A DNA stretch of 64,000 nucleotides from Symbiobacterium terraclitae (GCF_017874315.1 NZ_JAGGLG010000008.1:1-64000), one strand, 5' to 3'. Shown: positions 25,027 to 34,582, counted from the first letter of the stretch. Notes: generated from the letters alone by a model not told the origin. Translations and numbers: made by a program.

Positions 25027-25239
25027 ACAACACGACAGGCAGGCTGCTCGAACACCCAGGGGGGATAGACAACACGACAGGCAGGCAGCCCTCAGCGCCA
25101 GGGGAGATGCACAACACGACAGGCAGGCTGCCCGCAGCGCCCGGGGGAGATGCACAACACGGCAGGCAGGCTGCCCGCAGCGCCCGGGGGAGATGCACAA
25201 CACGGCAGGCGGGCTGACCGCTACTCCCGCCGTGCATGC
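25027..25239. repeat. five tandem copies of a 42/43-bp repeat
   Basis: ACAACACGACAGGCAGGCTG or a close variant begins at 25027, 25069, 25111, 25154 and 25197 (intervals 42, 42, 43, 43). The rest of the unit is CCCGCAGCGCCCGGGGGAGA plus two or three bases. The interval is not constant modulo three and no start signal is apparent, so it is taken as non-coding. It lies between the ribU promoter and the ABC transporter promoter; 25240-25400 holds nothing else recognisable. Confidence 0.85.
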
Positions 25240-25410
25240 CCAACTAGACAGGCGGAGGCGGCCGGTGGGGACCGCTGGATGACCGCCCGCCGGCATCCCC
25301 CGGGGATCTGAGGGGTCGCCACGGATGGCCGACCTCATGCCCCTGTGCTGCGGCGTGTCGCACCCCACGCCGTTCACCCGCAGAACAGTCAACTATACTA
25401 GTTATTAATA

Positions 25411-25440
25411 TTGCCCACAATCCGTCCGGCAGGCTATACT
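25411..25440 (+). promoter_or_regulatory. promoter of the ABC exporter operon
   Basis: TTGCCC and TATACT are 18 bases apart in a locally AT-rich stretch 24 bases before the GTG start. A small dyad AACTA-TAC-TAGTT at 25391-25403 lies just upstream and could be an operator. Confidence 0.6.
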
Positions 25441-25463
25441 GGTGCCACGGAGGTGAGCGGGCC

Positions 25464-27206
25464 GTGCAGATCATCAAGCGGCTCTGGCCCCTGTACCGCC
25501 CTGGTCTGCCGCTGGTCCTGTTCAGCTTGGTCCAGATCGGGCTGGTCTCCCTGCTCAACACCGCCCAGCCGCAGATCATCCGGTTCGTCACCGACCGCGT
25601 CCTCGAGGCCGGCCAGTGGCAGTGGCTGGTGCCCGGAGCTCTCGCCGTCATCGGCGTGGCGCTGGTGCAGGGCGCGATGCGGTTCGGCCAGCGCTACTCC
25701 ATGGAGGCGGTCTCCACCCGCGTCGTGGCCACGATGCGGTCGCAGCTGTACAGCCATCTGCAGCGGCTCTCCTTCGCCTTCTACGACCGGGCCCAGACCG
25801 GTGAGCTCATGTCCCGGGTCACCGCGGACGTCGACGCCGTGCGGATGGCGGCGGGCATGGCCCTGGTCAACGGGCTGACCCACCTCGGCACCATCCTCTC
25901 CGTCGTGGTTGCCATGTTCCTCATGGACTGGCGGCTGGCCGTCGTCTCGCTGCTGTTTCTCCCCCTGCTGGTCCACGCCATCGCCCGGTTTCAGCGGGGC
26001 TCCCGCGAGGCGTGGGGCGAGGTCCAGGCGGACCTGGCCCACCTCTCGGCCACGCTCCAGGAGAACATCGCCGGCGTGCGGGTGGTGAAGGCCTTCGCCC
26101 GGGAGGAGGACGAGGCCGCCCGGTTCCAGGCGGCCAACAGCGCATTCCAGGCGGCAAACCTGCGGGCGATCCGGCTGAACGCCTTCTGGACCAACTACAT
26201 GAACTTCCTCACCGCCGTCGGAGCGGTGGCCGTGCTCTGGTACGGCGGCCGCCGGGCGATGACCGGGGCGATCTCGATGGGTACGCTCGTCGCCTTCAAC
26301 GCGTACGTCGCGCAGCTGACCGGCCCGGTGCGCATGCTGGGCATGGCCATCTCCCACTTCACCCGGGCGGCGGCGGGGCTGAAGCGGATCTACGCCCTGC
26401 TGGACACCCCGGTGGAGATCGCCGACCACCCCGGCGCCGCGGACCTGGGACCTGCCCGAGTCACCGGCCGCGTCACCTTCGAGGGTGTATCCTTCCACTA
26501 CCCCGGCGGTGAGACGGTGCTCGAGGACATCAACCTCGACGTCGCCCCCGGCACGCGGGTGGCGGTGCTGGGCCTCACCGGCTCCGGCAAGTCGACGCTG
26601 CTCCACCTGATCCCCCGGTTTTACGAGCCCACGGCGGGGCGGGTCTGCATCGACGGCGTGGACGTGCGGGACGTCACCCTCGCCTCCCTGCGGCGGCAGA
26701 TCGCCATCGTGCCGCAGGAGACCTTCCTCTTCTCCGCTACGCTGCGGGAGAACATCGCCTACGGCCGTCCCGACGCCACGCCCGAAGAAGTCGAAGCGGC
26801 GGCCCGGGCGGCGCAGATCCACGACTTCATCCAGTCCCTGCCCCAGGGCTACGAGACCGTGGTCGGCGAGCGGGGAGTGGGGCTCTCCGGCGGCCAGAAG
26901 CAGCGCATCGCCATCGCCCGGGCGCTGCTGACCGACGCGCCCATCCTCCTCCTGGACGAGTCGACCTCGGCGGTGGACGTGGCCACCGAGCGGCTGATCC
27001 AGCAGGCCCTGGACCGGCTGATGACCGGCCGGACCACCTTCATCATCGCCTCCCGCCTCTCCACGGTCATGAAGGCCGACCTGGTGCTGGTCTTGCAGGA
27101 CGGCCGCATCGCCGCACGGGGCACCCACGACGAGCTCATCCGCCAGGACGGGCTCTACCGGCGCATCTACGACCTGCAGCTGAGGCCCGCCGAGGAGGTG
27201 GTCTAG
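25464..27206 (+). CDS. ABC exporter half-transporter, first subunit
   Basis: A 580-residue type IV ABC exporter half: six membrane helices in 1-310 and a nucleotide-binding domain from about 335. Walker A is GLTGSGKST, Q-loop IVPQETFLFS, signature LSGGQKQR, Walker B ILLLDESTSAVD with the catalytic Glu, and H-loop region with IIASRLSTVMKAD, where the usual His is Ser (IASRLST). It pairs with the next gene, which starts directly after its stop. Related pairs (BmrCD, YheIH) export drugs or lipids as heterodimers. The GTG start follows GGAGGTGAG. Confidence 0.9.
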   Translation: MQIIKRLWPLYRPGLPLVLFSLVQIGLVSLLNTAQPQIIRFVTDRVLEAGQWQWLVPGALAVIGVALVQGAMRFGQRYSMEAVSTRVVATMRSQLYSHLQRLSFAFYDRAQTGELMSRVTADVDAVRMAAGMALVNGLTHLGTILSVVVAMFLMDWRLAVVSLLFLPLLVHAIARFQRGSREAWGEVQADLAHLSATLQENIAGVRVVKAFAREEDEAARFQAANSAFQAANLRAIRLNAFWTNYMNFLTAVGAVAVLWYGGRRAMTGAISMGTLVAFNAYVAQLTGPVRMLGMAISHFTRAAAGLKRIYALLDTPVEIADHPGAADLGPARVTGRVTFEGVSFHYPGGETVLEDINLDVAPGTRVAVLGLTGSGKSTLLHLIPRFYEPTAGRVCIDGVDVRDVTLASLRRQIAIVPQETFLFSATLRENIAYGRPDATPEEVEAAARAAQIHDFIQSLPQGYETVVGERGVGLSGGQKQRIAIARALLTDAPILLLDESTSAVDVATERLIQQALDRLMTGRTTFIIASRLSTVMKADLVLVLQDGRIAARGTHDELIRQDGLYRRIYDLQLRPAEEVV

Positions 27207-29009
27207 GTGGCGATGCGCGGCGGTCCCGGCGCCTTCCGGCTGGACGACTACAACGTGAAGCTGAGCGAGGTGGACCCCCGGGTCTACCGGCTCCTGCGCG
27301 ACCTCATCCGCCCCTACCTGGGCCGGCTCGGCCTGGGCGTGGCGATGATGGTCGTCACCGCGGTCACCGGCCTGGTGGGGCCCTACCTCACCCAGGTGGC
27401 CATCGACCGGTTCATCGCCGGCGGCGACCCCGCCGGGCTCGACCTCGTCGCCCTAGCCTTCCTGGCCACCGCCCTGCTCAACTGGTGGTCCAGCTACGGG
27501 CAGACCTACATCGTCTCCTTCGTGGGCCAGTCCATCATCTACGACCTGCGCGACCGGATGTTCCGCCACCTGCAGCGGCTCTCCTTCCGCTTCTTCGACT
27601 CCATGGCCACCGGCCGCATCATGTCCCGCCTGATCTCCGACGTGGACGCCGTCAACCAGCTGGTCTCCTCGGGCCTGGTGACGCTCTTTGCCGACTCGCT
27701 GGTCCTCATCACCATCATGGGCACGATGCTCTGGATGAACTGGCGGCTGGCCCTGGTCTCCTTCATCACCATCCCGACGCTGCTGCTGGTGCTGCGCGGC
27801 TTCCGGGGCTGGATGCGCGACGCCTTCATGACCATGCGCCGCCGTGCGGCCGACCTGAACGCCCACCTGGCGGAGGCCATCGCCGGGATCCGGGTCACGC
27901 AGGCCTACAGCCGGGAGGCCCGCAACCAGGCGGAGTTCGACGGGATCAACGAGCGGTTCCGCCAGGCGAACATGCGGGCCGTGCAGGTGTGGGCGACCCT
28001 GATGCCCGCCATCGAGGTGGTGTCGGCCTTCGGCGTGACGCTGGTGCTCTGGTACGGCGGCGTGCTGCTGCGGGGCGGGACGGCCGACGTCACCGTGGGC
28101 CAGGTGGCCGCCTTCATCCTCTACCTGAACCGCTTCTTCATGCCCATCCGGGACCTGTCGCAGGTCTTCAACGTCTTCCAGGCCGCGGTCGTCTCTGCGG
28201 AGCGGGTGGCCGAGCTGCTGAACCAGCAGCCGGAGATCGCGGACCGGCCCGACGCCCGTCCGCTGCCGCGGGTCAGGGGCGCCGTGGAGTTCCGGGACGT
28301 GGTCTTCGGCTACGAGCCGGGCCAGGCCGTGCTGCACGGCGTCAACCTGCGGGCGGAACCAGGCGAGACCGTAGCCCTGGTGGGGCCGACCGGCGCGGGG
28401 AAGTCGTCGATCATCAACCTGCTGGCCCGCTTCTATGAGCCCTGGGAGGGGCAGGTGCTGGTGGACGGGGTGGACCTCAGCGCCGTGACGCAGCGGTCCT
28501 GGCGGTCGCAGCTGGGCATCGTGCTGCAGGACACCTTCCTCTTCTCCGGTACGATCCGGGAGAACATCCGCTACGGCCGGCCGGACGCCACCGACGCCGA
28601 GGTGGAGGCCGCCGCCCGGGCGGTGGGGGCGCACGACTTCATCGTCCGGCTGGAGCAGGGGTACGAGACGGAGGTGCAGGAGCGGGGGGCCAAGCTCTCC
28701 GTGGGCCAGCGGCAGCTGATCGCCTTCGCCCGGGCGCTCTGCGCCGACCCGGCGGTGCTGATCCTGGACGAGGCCACGTCCAACATCGACACCTACACCG
28801 AGTCGGTGCTCCAGGAGGCCCTGCGCACGCTGCTGCACGGGCGGACGGCGTTCGTGATCGCCCACCGGCTCTCCACCATCCGGCAGGCGGACCGGATCTA
28901 TTACATCGAAGACGGCCAGGTGGTGGAGGAGGGCCGGCACGAGGAGCTGCTGGCCCTGGGCGGCCGGTATGCGCAGCTCTACCGGGGGCAGTGGGCGGGG
29001 GAGGAGTAG
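27207..29009 (+). CDS. ABC exporter half-transporter, second subunit
   Basis: A 600-residue partner of the preceding protein, with an extra N-terminal stretch (DDYNVKLSEVDPRVYRLL) typical of the second subunit of such pairs. Six helices, then a nucleotide-binding domain with Walker A GPTGAGKSS, signature LSVGQRQL, Walker B VLILDEATSNID and the H-loop His in VIAHRLSTI. Since this subunit has the H-loop His and the first has Ser, the two ATP sites are probably unequal, as in other heterodimeric exporters. The GTG at 27207 is six bases after GAGGAGGTG; an ATG at 27213 is an alternative. Confidence 0.9.
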   Translation: MAMRGGPGAFRLDDYNVKLSEVDPRVYRLLRDLIRPYLGRLGLGVAMMVVTAVTGLVGPYLTQVAIDRFIAGGDPAGLDLVALAFLATALLNWWSSYGQTYIVSFVGQSIIYDLRDRMFRHLQRLSFRFFDSMATGRIMSRLISDVDAVNQLVSSGLVTLFADSLVLITIMGTMLWMNWRLALVSFITIPTLLLVLRGFRGWMRDAFMTMRRRAADLNAHLAEAIAGIRVTQAYSREARNQAEFDGINERFRQANMRAVQVWATLMPAIEVVSAFGVTLVLWYGGVLLRGGTADVTVGQVAAFILYLNRFFMPIRDLSQVFNVFQAAVVSAERVAELLNQQPEIADRPDARPLPRVRGAVEFRDVVFGYEPGQAVLHGVNLRAEPGETVALVGPTGAGKSSIINLLARFYEPWEGQVLVDGVDLSAVTQRSWRSQLGIVLQDTFLFSGTIRENIRYGRPDATDAEVEAAARAVGAHDFIVRLEQGYETEVQERGAKLSVGQRQLIAFARALCADPAVLILDEATSNIDTYTESVLQEALRTLLHGRTAFVIAHRLSTIRQADRIYYIEDGQVVEEGRHEELLALGGRYAQLYRGQWAGEE

Positions 29010-29132
29010 GAGTAGGGCACCTCACGCGGAGTCGTGTGGTCGGTGCGGCTTGACAGGGGCTGGGTTCGGGGGAGGGCCTTGAAGCTGATCTTCGGAAGCG
29101 ATGGGGGAGCCGTAGGGTTCGGCAGTGTCATG

Positions 29133-29160
29133 GAGCCCCGCCGCGCAGGCGGGGCTCTTT
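29133..29160 (+). terminator. intrinsic terminator of the ABC exporter operon
   Basis: A 10-bp perfect stem (29133-29142 with 29148-29157) and GCGCA loop are followed by TTT. Nothing coding is recognised in 29010-29316 apart from this and the terminator at 29265. Confidence 0.8.
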
Positions 29161-29264
29161 GCCGTGGTGGACGGGTATGCCCACACGCGTAAGAGAGGCG
29201 TCGGGGAGTGGTTCACGTGGCGAGACACCGGGGGCCGCGAGGATTGCCAAGTGATAGGAACATG

Positions 29265-29296
29265 AAAAGGGACCCGACGAGTACCGGGTCCCCTTT
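29265..29296 (-). terminator. intrinsic terminator of the ligase gene
   Basis: On the minus strand an 11-bp stem with one bulged base is followed by TTTTCATGTT; it lies about 20 bases after the stop of the O-antigen-ligase-like gene. Confidence 0.75.
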
Positions 29297-29316
29297 CCTC
29301 TGTCGATATGTTCGCC

Positions 29317-31515
29317 TTACCGAATGGCAGTCAACGCTGCGTACAGGCTGGAACTGAGTGACGTCTCCGACGGCAACGGGCGCAGTGTTCTCAAAGCCTC
29401 CTCGTCCCCCGTCCGGGTGTAGAGGGCATGCAGCCAAAGGGCGGCGTCGGCGGCGGTCTGTTCATCTTCCAGAGCTGCAGCCAACCTTTCCTGTGCTGCT
29501 GGCAGGTCACCGGACACTAAGTACGCCTTGCCCACGGCCAGGTTGAGGCGGCTCGTCCAGGTCAGCGCAGGGTAGGCATAAAATGTGCTCTTCTGCCGCT
29601 CGAGGGATGGTGCCCCCCGCTCTTCCACGGCTTGCCCGAGAGCGACTAGGTCGTTTGCAATGGTAACTGCTTCGCTGGTCTGCCCCTTCTCAAGAAAACC
29701 TGTCATCTTGGCAACCATCAGCTGGGCGACCCGTTCGTAGTGGTTGATCGACATCGGGCGCAGCTGCAGAGCTTGCTGGGCCGCGGCAAGGGCAGCTTCA
29801 GAGTCGCCTTGCTCCTCGAAGAGGTCAGAGACGAACCGCCAGAGCTCCTCGTTTCGCGGGTCGAGGTCGAGGGCGCGGCGGATATTCTCAGGGGTGGGGA
29901 TCATGGTACGGAACTGGCTGTTGAGGGGATCGAGCTGAATCGCTCTGGTACCGGCCCTGAGGGCGGTGTCGTTGTCGCCAAGGAGGACGGCCGTTGCTGC
30001 TCTATCGTAGGCGCGCGCGGCCGTCAACAGGCTGCTCGAAAGCAGAAGCACCGCTGTGGACACGACGAGCAGGGCCGGGAAAACGACAGGCCGTTCCACC
30101 TTGAGAGGTCTGGGTTCGGGATCGGGCTGAGAGGCTCCGAGCAGCGCCCAGAGGAGCAGCCAGAGCATGTAGTACGACAGATCGATGTCGATGGCGGCAT
30201 GTACGGCCAGCGTCAGGGCTACCGCCGCCATGGCCCAGCGGAGCGGATCCGCCTTCCGGTGGCGGAACGAGGTATACGTGGACAGGGCGACGGGAGCCAA
30301 CATGAGGAGCAGACCTGGCACCCCGGCCTCGACGAGCATCAGGGCGTAATGGCTGTGCGGATCGCGGGCGACGTAGTGCACCGTCTGCACCTGCTGGTAG
30401 GTGCGCAGCCACGCCCCGCCGCCGTGGCCCCACGGGCGCCGGGCCGTAAGCTTCAGGGCATCCCGCAGGTATTCGAACCGCGCGTTTTGTGTCAGGTCAG
30501 AGGCGTCCAGTTGCGTGATGCGGCCGAACACCCTGGGAAGGGCACCGTCCAGCGTCCGTGCTGCAGCCAGTCCGCCGATGGCCAGGACGGCAACCAGAGC
30601 TGCAAGGGCAATCACCCTCGCCTGCCGCGGCAACCGCTCGACCACTTCCAGTCCCCAGGTGGCAAGGGCGCCGACCGCACCCGCAGCCGCAGCCCAGAGC
30701 AGCACAGCGGCCCAGTTGTCCGCCGGGGCGGCCTTGAGGATCGGGTAGAAAGCCACGCCGGCCGGGAGGGCAACCGCACTGATGAGATGGAGGAGCGAGG
30801 GGACCAGGTGCTCGCGCGATAACCCAACCCAGAGCAGAAGCACGGCTATGGGTGCGACGAGGATGCCGCCCCGGGAGAGGGTGAAGAGGAACGTGGCCGC
30901 GATGATCCCGGAGACGGCGGCCAGCGACAGCTTTTCGGCCCGCGGTCTGGACTGGATGAGCGCGGCGTTCTGAAGCACGATGGTTGCCACGAAGAAGGCG
31001 GCTGCGGTGTTCGGGTACTGGAACAGGGTGTAGATGCGGGACCGCTGAGGCTCGATGCCGAGCAGGTTGCCCAGGGCAGGGTACTCCATGAAGAAGCCAG
31101 AGTACTCCAGGAGACCGGCGATGGCCACCAGCAACGCCGAGGCGCTCAGGATCCGGACGATCCAGACACGGGTGACAGGGCTGCTCTCCTGCCGCAGCAT
31201 GAGATGGACCAGGTAGGCACTGATCGTCATCAGCAGCAGGTCGATCGTGCCCCGGAGGTAGATGGACCAGAGCGCAACCAGGATGACCCAGCCGCTCAGC
31301 GCCAGCAGCGTACGATCAGCCCACCCGTCGAAGAGGGGGGTGGCGATGCGCTCCTTGCGCCTCCCGTATAGCCAAACGCCGAACGAGAGGGAGAGCACCG
31401 ACGTCGCGGCGAGCGTGGGGATGGGGAAGAAGTAGCCGTGGAACAGCGGACCAGCCGCAATCGTGATCAGCACTAGGGCCAGGCCCAGCCGGCGGATCGT
31501 GAGACTGTTCGTCAT
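29317..31515 (-). CDS. O-antigen ligase/polymerase-like membrane protein with TPR tail
   Basis: A 732-residue protein. About twelve membrane helices span residues 10-480; the large central loop carries QNARFEYLRDALKLTARRPW and GHGGGAWLRTYQQV, the Wzy_C/WaaL family signature with the conserved Arg and the PxGxGxG-like turn. From about 500 a TPR-like region follows (DTALRAGTRAIQLDPLNSQF, DSEAALAAAQQALQLRP). Related proteins join lipid-linked glycans to an acceptor, or polymerise them; in Gram-positives the acceptor may be a protein or wall polymer. The ATG at 31515 is five bases after GGAGG. Divergent from the dehydratase gene, so it opens the glycan locus. Confidence 0.82.
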   Translation of the reverse strand: MTNSLTIRRLGLALVLITIAAGPLFHGYFFPIPTLAATSVLSLSFGVWLYGRRKERIATPLFDGWADRTLLALSGWVILVALWSIYLRGTIDLLLMTISAYLVHLMLRQESSPVTRVWIVRILSASALLVAIAGLLEYSGFFMEYPALGNLLGIEPQRSRIYTLFQYPNTAAAFFVATIVLQNAALIQSRPRAEKLSLAAVSGIIAATFLFTLSRGGILVAPIAVLLLWVGLSREHLVPSLLHLISAVALPAGVAFYPILKAAPADNWAAVLLWAAAAGAVGALATWGLEVVERLPRQARVIALAALVAVLAIGGLAAARTLDGALPRVFGRITQLDASDLTQNARFEYLRDALKLTARRPWGHGGGAWLRTYQQVQTVHYVARDPHSHYALMLVEAGVPGLLLMLAPVALSTYTSFRHRKADPLRWAMAAVALTLAVHAAIDIDLSYYMLWLLLWALLGASQPDPEPRPLKVERPVVFPALLVVSTAVLLLSSSLLTAARAYDRAATAVLLGDNDTALRAGTRAIQLDPLNSQFRTMIPTPENIRRALDLDPRNEELWRFVSDLFEEQGDSEAALAAAQQALQLRPMSINHYERVAQLMVAKMTGFLEKGQTSEAVTIANDLVALGQAVEERGAPSLERQKSTFYAYPALTWTSRLNLAVGKAYLVSGDLPAAQERLAAALEDEQTAADAALWLHALYTRTGDEEALRTLRPLPSETSLSSSLYAALTAIR

Positions 31516-31737
31516 GGCGTCCTCCAACGTGGGGCTAATTCGTTACCCAGATACATTTGACGCCATGACTTATGAGACCTGTTGCGAGAAGCAGAATGTC
31601 GCCCGTCGACTTCGTCCAGCGTCATCCGACAGGACTTGGTGTCCGCGCCGCACTTGCATTCGGTCGGTGATCTCAGTACATTGAGGATGGTCTAGTAGTC
31701 GCCTGGATTATTCAGCCATAGCAAGGGTGTTGACAGC

Positions 31738-33609
31738 GTGCGGAGACATGGGCGAGCGATGCTGATGATCCTGTTTGACCAGGTTGTCTCCGTCGGTGCC
31801 GTCTTCCTGGCGCTGCTCGTCAGGTATGCCTTCGAGGGACGGGCGGTGCCCGACGGGGTGGTGCAGGCGTACCTGTGGTCGCTGCCCTTTATCATCCCGG
31901 CCAGGGTGGCGGTTTTTTCAGCCTGCGGGCTGTACAGGCAGGTGTGGTCTCAGGCCAGCCTTCCCGAGTTGGGGCAGATCATGGCCGCCACGACGGGCGA
32001 CGCCGTGCTGGCGGCCATCGTGATTTACGGCCTGGTCCAGCACTGGATCTACCCGGGACCGTTCATGCCCCGGAGCATCCTGATCATCGCGTGGATGCTG
32101 AACACGGCCTGTATTGGCGGTTCGCGGCTGGTTCTGCGCCTGCGGCGCGAGTGGCTGCTTACCCGCAAATCGGCTGCAGGCATGCAGCATCCTACCCTGG
32201 TCTTCGGTGCTGGCGACGCAGGTGCCTTGATCTGTCGCGAGATCAAGCGCCATGGCGAGTCCGGCTACCGGGTGGTCGGCTTCCTGGATGATGATCCTGC
32301 CAAGCAGGGCATGCGGGTGGCCGGTGTGCCGGTTCTGGGGTCGCGGAAGGACCTCGGGCGCATCGTGAAGCAGCACAAGATCACGCACCTGATTATCGCT
32401 ATGCCGAGTGCCAAGGGAAGGGCGGTGCGGGAGATCTCCAGCCTCGCACTCGACCTGGGGGTTCACGTCAAGGTGTTACCCGGTCTGTACGAACTGGTGG
32501 AGGGCAGGGTCTCGGTCTCGCAGATCCGGGATGTGCAGATCGAGGATCTGCTGGGCCGCGAGGAGGTCTCAGTGGACCTCGAGGCCATCGCTGCCTACCT
32601 CTCCGGCGAGACCGTGCTGGTAACGGGCGCCGGTGGCTCCATCGGGTCGGAGCTGTGCCGGCAGATCGCCCAGTTTGGTCCGCGCAGACTTGTGTTGCTG
32701 GGCCATGGAGAGAACAGCATCTACGATATCCACCTGGAACTGCGGGAGAAGTACCCCGATTTGGACCTGGTTCCCGTCATCGCCGATGTCAAGGACAAGG
32801 CCCGCATCGATACAGTGTTCGACGAGTTCCGGCCTGGCGTCGTGTTCCACGCTGCGGCACACAAGCACGTGCCGCTGATGGAGATGAACCCGACCGAGGC
32901 CATCAAGAACAACGTGTTCGGCACGCTGAACGTTGCCCAGGCCGCCGACCGCGTGGGCGTGGGCCGCTTCGTCATGCTCTCCTCCGACAAGGCGGTGAAC
33001 CCAACGAGCGTGATGGGCGCGACCAAGCGCGCCGCCGAACTGGTGATCCAGTGGCTGAACCGGCAGAGCAAGACGGTCTTCGTGGCTGTCCGCTTCGGCA
33101 ACGTGCTCGGAAGCCGCGGCAGCGTGGTGCCGCTCTTCCAGCGGCAGATCGCTGCCGGCGGGCCGGTGACGGTGACAGACCCGCGAATGGTCCGCTACTT
33201 CATGACGATCCCCGAGGCGGTTCAGTTGGTTATCCAGGCTGGGGCCATGGGCACTGGCGGCGAGGTGTTCGTGCTTGACATGGGAGAGCCGGTGAAGATC
33301 GTCGACCTGGCGCGAGACCTGATCCGGCTCTCGGGGTACGAGCCCGATGTGGACATCCCGATCGTCTTCACCGGCGCGAGGCCGGGGGAGAAACTGTATG
33401 AGGAACTGTTGACCACGGAAGAAGGGACCCGGGCGACGAGTCACGAGCGCATTTTCATCGCACCGGATTCATCAAGTGACGTGTCAATCGACGGTCTGCT
33501 AGCGGACCTGTGGTGCGATGTAGACACGGGTTGTGTAGAGAATGACAGGCTGGTGAGCTTGGTAAACTCGTACAACCGGGAACGGCGGCATGCTCCCCTT
33601 CGAGGTTAG
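31738..33609 (+). CDS. pglF: UDP-GlcNAc 4,6-dehydratase-like CapD/PglF membrane enzyme
   Basis: A 623-residue member of the large CapD/PglF class: four N-terminal membrane helices (1-130), a first Rossmann-like domain (about 140-280) with FGAGDAGALICREI, and a C-terminal SDR domain with VTGAGGSIGSEL and the active-site block SSDKAVNPTSVMGATKR. The Met-containing SxDKA...MGxxK form marks inverting or retaining UDP-GlcNAc 4,6-dehydratases that make the 4-keto-6-deoxy precursor for bacillosamine-type sugars. The later pglE, pglC and pglD genes at 44-46.6 kb fit this pathway. The start is uncertain: GTG 31738 or ATG 31759. Confidence 0.88.
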   Translation: MRRHGRAMLMILFDQVVSVGAVFLALLVRYAFEGRAVPDGVVQAYLWSLPFIIPARVAVFSACGLYRQVWSQASLPELGQIMAATTGDAVLAAIVIYGLVQHWIYPGPFMPRSILIIAWMLNTACIGGSRLVLRLRREWLLTRKSAAGMQHPTLVFGAGDAGALICREIKRHGESGYRVVGFLDDDPAKQGMRVAGVPVLGSRKDLGRIVKQHKITHLIIAMPSAKGRAVREISSLALDLGVHVKVLPGLYELVEGRVSVSQIRDVQIEDLLGREEVSVDLEAIAAYLSGETVLVTGAGGSIGSELCRQIAQFGPRRLVLLGHGENSIYDIHLELREKYPDLDLVPVIADVKDKARIDTVFDEFRPGVVFHAAAHKHVPLMEMNPTEAIKNNVFGTLNVAQAADRVGVGRFVMLSSDKAVNPTSVMGATKRAAELVIQWLNRQSKTVFVAVRFGNVLGSRGSVVPLFQRQIAAGGPVTVTDPRMVRYFMTIPEAVQLVIQAGAMGTGGEVFVLDMGEPVKIVDLARDLIRLSGYEPDVDIPIVFTGARPGEKLYEELLTTEEGTRATSHERIFIAPDSSSDVSIDGLLADLWCDVDTGCVENDRLVSLVNSYNRERRHAPLRG

Positions 33610-33712
33610 GGCCCGAGTCCTTCGTTCGTATTTTCGGTGGATTGGCAGACGCGTAGGTGACCGGCATGCCTCCGTACCGGTTCAGCTTTGCTCTCAGCTA
33701 AGGAGTGTGCAC

Positions 33713-34582
33713 ATGCAAGGCATCAGGATCAGTGATGTGGCCAGAGCTATTGGGTGTATGGATTCGGGACAAACACAGGAGTTTTCGGTCGTTTTGGACG
33801 GTGTGATGTTTCCCATTTTTGTCCGACGGCATCCTGGCAGTAAGTGGGTCGTGTTTGGTCAAGGAGCCGTTGATCGGAATCGATCCCAACTGCCAGTGTT
33901 CCAACGGAAAACCTGGGTGGAGGATATATGCGCATCTTGCGTGATCGTCTCTGACCCGACCCTGGCACTCGACCCCACAATGAGGCTTGGTTGGTTTCAA
34001 GGGGACGGTACGCGATTCTACCTTGCCGAGTTGGCCTCGGTCGTGGCCGAAGTGACTGGTTTTCCGATGAACGAACGTGCTGACGATCTGTGTTTTTACG
34101 GTTCGTCTGCCGGAGGGTTCACTTCCCTCTTCCTTGCTCGGTACTTCCCAGGTTCGTGCGTTATTGTAAACAATCCCCAGACCGACGTCCTTGAGTACCA
34201 TGAAGGACCGGTTAACAAGCTCTTGCGGGTCTGTTATCCCGGATTGTCCCGAGAACAGGTTCGGGTTCGCTTCCAGGATCGGCTCAGTGTACGCCATCAC
34301 TACTTACGAGATCAATGTGTCCATTACTTCCAAAACGTGGCGGATACCTTCCACTATGAGGTTCACTATCGCCCCTTTGTCCAGGGGTACCCGCAGGGGA
34401 CGGTCAAACGAGGACCGTTGACGGGACCTGCCCCCAGGGGCTCCATGGTTTGCTACGAGTACAACGAACCAACTCAAGGGCACAATCCCCTGGATCGCAG
34501 ATGCACTACGGTCCTAATCAACTCCATTCTGCAAGACCAACCGATTAGTTTGGACCTACTCCCGTTCGTCCACAGCGACTGA
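33713..34582 (+). CDS. alpha/beta-hydrolase-like protein of the glycan locus
   Basis: A 289-residue protein with a nucleophile-elbow motif CFYGSSAGGFTSLFLARYF (Ser132 as likely nucleophile), followed by VIVNNPQTDV, which is where the acid residue would be. It resembles serine hydrolase or acyltransferase folds such as Asp2-type proteins found with surface glycosylation systems, and may add or remove an acyl group on the glycan. The substrate is not determinable. The ATG at 33713 is preceded by AAGGAG; an in-frame start 123 bases earlier overlaps the previous gene and lacks such a site. Base composition drops from here on. Confidence 0.55.
   Translation: MQGIRISDVARAIGCMDSGQTQEFSVVLDGVMFPIFVRRHPGSKWVVFGQGAVDRNRSQLPVFQRKTWVEDICASCVIVSDPTLALDPTMRLGWFQGDGTRFYLAELASVVAEVTGFPMNERADDLCFYGSSAGGFTSLFLARYFPGSCVIVNNPQTDVLEYHEGPVNKLLRVCYPGLSREQVRVRFQDRLSVRHHYLRDQCVHYFQNVADTFHYEVHYRPFVQGYPQGTVKRGPLTGPAPRGSMVCYEYNEPTQGHNPLDRRCTTVLINSILQDQPISLDLLPFVHSD

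Noticed and set aside
24908-25282. A 124-codon frame over the 42/43-bp repeats
   Set aside because: Period is not constant modulo three, start lacks a binding site and composition is repetitive; treated as non-coding.
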